Program-made: the position numbers and the translations under genes
The notes under the pieces: generated by a model
Database searches by the model: none
What the model saw: the letters and a program-made list of their open reading frames with translations, nothing else
Told to the model about the DNA's origin: nothing
From: Garcia nutans
Taxonomy: Eukaryota; Streptophyta; Magnoliopsida; Malpighiales; Euphorbiaceae
Length of the DNA: 64,000 nt
NCBI GenBank assembly: GCA_947685225.1
Contig: CANTUV010000014.1
Coordinates: 6,138,001 to 6,202,000, forward strand
Reading direction: 5' to 3'
Shown: one piece after another, positions 59,906-64,000 of the stretch
Numbering within the stretch: position 1 is the stretch's first letter
How the letters are laid out: every line of letters begins with the position of its first letter

Positions 59906-61180
59906 AAAATATACAATCTAAATTTAAAATATATAATTTAGGTGGGCAAGTGAAAAAAAAAAGATGATTGAATCAAAATAATTCATTTTAAAGTTTTCTT
60001 TCTTTAAGAGGATAATATGAATGTTCTATCATGCTACATCACCATATTAAAAGGGTTATATGATATATCATGTGTGGAAGTAGGGCATAGTAAATGCATG
60101 ATCCATAAGTTTTATTCAATTTGAATTAATGTAAATTAATGTGTTTGACCTTATTCCTTTTAAGAACTCAAGGTGTTCACTTATTCGGACCATAAGTACA
60201 TATATATTTGTTGCCAAAATTTAAATCCAAAGCTTGATGTTATAAAGTTGGCCAAGCTTTGTCTTTGTGTGACAAAGCTATAATTTTATATAGTATTTTT
60301 GAATTATTAGTTTTGTGGAAGTGATCACCTTAAAAAGGATAAAAAAAATATGGGAGTGCTACTTATTATTATTTCACAGGTGTTGATATTATACTTGGGG
60401 GACAAATCCAGCTATAGTTTCTAATAAAACTCCATTGTGCAACCTTTAAAAAAATTGTCAATCATTGAGCAATTGCTTTATAAAAATTAGAATTAATACA
60501 ACTAATAACATGTTTTTTAAAATAATGATATATAATATATTGAATTATTAAAAGATAAGTTTTTTACAGCACTGTAAATAATTGGTTAATGATTAATAAT
60601 TAACAGCTAATATTGAATATATTACTAAATATAAATATATATTTAATATACCAAAGACATTAAAAAATAATTTTAAAAAATTTAAATATATGATATAAAA
60701 TATAATTTCTTCTACATATAACTATTTCTAACCAATAGAGATGTCGAAAAATGTGTAATTAAAAATTGAATTTATATATTAAATAAAGTTAATTCTTCAT
60801 AGATTTCTTACTTCTTACTATGTAAACATTTGTCCTACGAGTTCTTGCATTATTGTGCGGTGTAGTTTTTTTTTTGACAAAGAAAGAAACTTCCGTTATA
60901 GCTTATCAGATAAAATTATAGAGTTGATAAATAATAGGGCATTCAATCCAAGTTTGAGTAACAACATATAGTGGTGGAATTGAAAATGACTGAGGAGGGC
61001 TCAATTTTTATAGTCACCGGTGGCGAAAATCTAGTGGTCGGCCCAATTGTGGTGGGTTGATGGCTGCTCTTCGGTCGATGGCTCAGCCAGGTGCTGTGGG
61101 GCGCTCTCCTCCTCTCTTCTTTGAGGGGTCGCTCGCTCGTTGTGAAAAATATTTGTTCTTCACATATCTTTTATACTTTT
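59906..61180. other. AT-rich stretch, nothing coding seen
   Basis: No gene pattern was found. 61000-61140 is locally GC-rich (gtcgatggctcagccaggtg...) without a recognisable frame. A poly-T run followed by gacaaagaaagaaacttccg at about 60865-60895 resembles the tail of a non-LTR element in reverse and may belong with the LINE fragment further right. Confidence 0.5.
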
Positions 61181-61181
61181 T

Positions 61182-61300
61182 TAATAACCCATGGTTGAAA
61201 TAACTTTTTTTAGCCATGGGTTATTATATATATATTTTAATAACTGATAGTTAAAATGACATTATTTCAGCCATCAATTATTAAAAAAATAATATAAAAT
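61182..61300. repeat. two adjacent hairpins
   Basis: taataacccatgg (61182-61194) and ccatgggttatta (61214-61226) are perfect 13-nt inverted arms. Immediately to the right, a second pair uses taataactgat and atcaattatta. Repeated hairpins of the same family are typical of the subterminal regions of CACTA-type transposons, but no CACTA terminus was identified. Confidence 0.5.
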
Positions 61301-61549
61301 CTCTAGCTAAAACGATAGTAATTTTGTAAAAAAAAAAGGATAGAGAGGTTTTTTTTCAACATGCTTCTCTATCACTCGTCTCTCACCCACATCCATCACC
61401 AACGCTGGAGAGTAGAGGAAGAGGCTGGCGGCCAAGAAGCAACCCCTTTTTGGCCACCGACGAGGGAGGTCTAAAGCCTTCCCTGGATCCCCTAGTTCCG
61501 CCATTGACAACATAGGAATAGAAAGTTCTTGGAAGATGATGAACATCCA

Positions 61550-61970
61550 TATTCGTTGTTCTCCTAACAAAACAACAACATTGAAGTTGATTTAACTTAA
61601 TCTGACCCTCTGCCTGCTTGAGCAATCTACTAATATAATTAGTGGAATTTGTCAAGACAGGAGAAGAATGAAATTGAGTCCAATCCTTGATCAAACTCGA
61701 AGCTGCAATCAAAATCTGCCAATAATTAAAAGAATGACCCTTCCAAATAAGCTAATTTCTGTCTTGCCACATAAAATAAAGAAACGTGAATCTGTAGATA
61801 AATTAGCAGAAAGTTGGTTGAACCATGAGGCAATAGAATCTTCATTAACAATAAATGAATAACCAGTAGGACTTCTGCGCCAACACTCAACAACCTTGCC
61901 AGTTGCCACATTCAAAAAATACATGTTTATCAGATCCAACCCCCATATTACATAAAGTACGTACTTTGAT
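61550..61970 (-). pseudogene. LINE reverse-transcriptase C-terminal fragment (zf-RVT-like)
   Basis: Minus-strand reading at about 61970-61905 gives LCNMGVGSDKHVFFEC, the Cys/His pattern of the zf-RVT domain at the end of plant LINE polyproteins. It continues, with frameshifts and stops, to W..QDRN, IWKGHSF and ASSLIKDWTQFHSSPVLTNS near 61650. Only the tail is present. This is a dead 5'-truncated or eroded insertion. Confidence 0.65.
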
Positions 61971-62844
61971 ATCTAAACCTTCCATAACGACAATGAAAAT
62001 GGTTTTATTCTCATAAACAAAACAAAATAATTAAATTTATCACAAAATTTAAATGATTTTATATATGATATAGAATTTTTTATTTATACAAATTTATCAT
62101 AAAATATTTAAAGTTAAATTGAAAATAACAATGTTTAATAAAATTTTTATCATAACTTGAAAAGAAAAGGTGCAATTGATTTTAAAACTTATTTATCATA
62201 CTATCAAATTAATTTTTAAATTTTATATAAATTAATTGAGTTCTTTAACTTTTCAAATTTCATAAATTATTAATAAAATTAATTTTTAATTATTTAAATT
62301 TACAAAATTAATTAATTTTGATCAAAATTTGAACTTAAATTTATAAAATGATATAATAAATTTGAAGGTTCATTTGATTTTTTAACCTTTTAATTAATAA
62401 ATTTATTTTTAATAAGTATTCCTTATAGTACAATGATAATTAAATTTTAAATTAATATATAACTAAAACAAAATAAAAGATTAAATATTTAGATAAGTCT
62501 TTAAACTATTATCATTATTTCAACTAAGACCATTATTTTTTTTTTGAACTAAATATATAATTTTTTTTTAGAAATTAGCTATTTAGATAATCGCTCTTAA
62601 GAAAAGTTAATTGATGCTAAAAATGCTAATATAACATTGTGTGACATATTTATTTATTTTTTATTTTTAAATAATTAAAAATATTAAATGAAAAATAAAT
62701 TAGTAACAATAACAATAATGATCATAATAAAATAAAAATATATAATAAATAAAAATAAAAATAACAAGAAAAATAAATACAACAATAACTTTATACTGTT
62801 ATTATCCTTATTTTAATATAGATTTAGAATAGATTTAGATTAGC
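61971..62844. other. AT-rich stretch, nothing seen
   Basis: Almost entirely A/T with many poly-A and poly-T runs and short (ataa)n patches. No open frame or repeat border is supported. Confidence 0.6.
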
Positions 62845-62935
62845 AAGCCAATACATAGCCTAATAGCTAGTGCATCTCTTCTGTATAGATCTAGTTTCGA
62901 TTCATTCATCTTTTTTTATTAATAATTACAGATGG
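62845..62935 (+). repeat. possible tRNA-derived SINE head
   Basis: tagcctaatagctagtg (62856-62872) resembles a pol III A box and agtttcgattc (62893-62903) a B box, spaced roughly as in tRNA-derived SINEs. A poly-T stretch follows at about 62911-62918. There is no clear tRNA fold and no target duplication. The call is weak. Confidence 0.35.
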
Positions 62936-63100
62936 TAGAGGAGAACATCTACTACTCCAATTCAATATCTAAGCGGAAATCATATGTACTTTTGGCTACC
63001 AAGTTATACCTTTGATGGTTCAATTCCTCCATCTTCACATTATAATGATAAAAAAATATAGATTAAGATTAAAGAAATTATTTTTATATTAATTAAATTA

Positions 63101-64000
63101 TACTCCCTTCATCCCGCTAAAATCGTCATTTTTATAATAAAAAAAAAGGTCCCTCTTAATTTGTTACTTTATAGAATAAAAAAATTAATTAGTTTTTTTT
63201 CAACTATACTCTTATTATTAATGACTTAATTAATGAAGTGAAAGTGTAATATCATTGAATTAATAGAGGGTATTTTAGTCAATTTAAAATAATTTTGTAT
63301 ATTTCCTCAATTTCATTTCAAGTATCATGTAAGAAAATTTTTTTATTTCATTTCAAGTGTCACTTTTAGAAATTCAAGAGCGTATTAATTAAACAGTTTT
63401 AATATTACCCTTATTAATTAATGAAAGATAATAAATAGGTGAGAAAAATAGGAGAGGGTATATAAGTAAATTACAATAAAATTTTTAAAAAATTTATAAT
63501 AGTTAATTATTTTATTGGTCTGCGCGCACCGTTCTTACACGACACTTAAAATGAAAAGGATGAAATAATATATATCAATAGAATTTAATGACTTTCTCAA
63601 TAGGTGTACATAAGCCGAGGTCGATGATTTCAGCAGAACAAAATGAGTATATATTTATATTTAATAAATAATCCCTTTATTTTAGTTTAAATGACATTTT
63701 AAAATTTTAATTTTATTCTAAAATTTAATGTTCAACAATAACAAAGTACTATTTTGATATTATTTACTATTTTCTCTAATTTTATTATAAGTATCGTGTA
63801 AGATTTTTTTTTATTTCATTTCAAGTGTCACTTTTAGAAATTAAGAAAACATTAATTAAAAAAATTTTAATATTATCTCTATTAATTAATGAAATAGAAT
63901 AAGTAAGTGAGAAAAGTAGAAAATAATATATAAATAAATTACAATAAATTTTTAAAAATTTTATAATGGCTAATTATATTTTAATATGTACACACTATTT
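63101..64000. repeat. MITE-like sequence with a long direct repeat
   Basis: 63101 starts tactcccttcatcccgctaa, the look of a Stowaway-type 'CTCCCTCCGTCCC' terminus. A degenerate inverse (acacttaaaatgaaaaggatgaaata) ends near 63568. Inside, 63302-63538 is repeated at 63771-64000 (ttcatttcaagtgtcacttt, ctattaattaatgaaa, aagtaaattacaataaattttt). The second copy is cut by the window end. There is no coding capacity. Confidence 0.55.

Noticed and set aside
1..64000. CRISPR arrays, bacterial operons, tRNA or rRNA genes, integrated DNA viruses
   Set aside because: No regularly spaced short repeats, no convincing tRNA fold or rRNA block, and no virus-type domains beyond LTR retrotransposons were seen by eye on either strand. 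A tRNA scan and a profile search would be decisive.

Overview
This is a eudicot plant nuclear genome window: AT-rich, with long introns, dense LTR retrotransposons and MITEs, an inserted plastid gene, and one very large multi-exon gene whose protein is a plant AIR9 homologue. Species cannot be fixed from the sequence alone. I found no bacterial-type operons, CRISPR arrays or secondary-metabolite clusters, and no convincing new multi-gene system. The most informative content is one complete giant gene, the debris around it, and how transposons have built up in its introns.

Layout. Positions 1-2068 hold the 5' end of a minus-strand Ty1/copia element that runs off the window. It abuts tail fragments of a short-chain dehydrogenase (SDR) gene at 2069-2340. 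Positions 2745-3975 look like a gypsy-type LTR remnant. Positions 4209-10505 look like a non-autonomous LTR element (LARD/TR-GAG type) with a decayed protein of the 'putative gypsy-type transposon' family, a nested 1.5-kb hAT-type MITE, and a minisatellite. A decayed SDR pseudogene follows at about 10966-11600, then a LINE scrap, then an apparently intact S1-family (self-incompatibility-protein-like) secreted protein gene on the minus strand at 12407-12847. A cationic amino acid transporter (CAT) copy at 14717-16481 is full length but carries four disabling lesions.

Positions 16974-47001 (minus strand) are AIR9, a microtubule- and division-site-associated protein. I rebuilt 37 coding exons with consistent GT/AG borders and phases. 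They sum to 5124 nt, or 1707 residues plus a stop. The gene reads intact although a 4.4-kb gypsy element sits in intron 34 and hAT-type MITEs sit in introns 32 and 36. Exon phases are strikingly modular: one leucine-rich repeat per phase-0 exon, and eleven A9 modules each bounded by phase-1 introns. A 5'-UTR exon and a TATA-like box lie upstream (about 47.6-48.0 kb).

Positions 48288-52968 are gene-free, AT-rich DNA with a MITE and an inverted-repeat family. Positions 52969-58426 are a complete-length minus-strand copia element with two 520-bp LTRs, a gatgt target duplication, and a pol damaged at key residues. Positions 59077-59905 are a decayed plastid rps2 gene plus spacer (NUPT). The rest, to 64000, is AT-rich DNA with a LINE fragment, a possible SINE and repeated MITE-like sequence.
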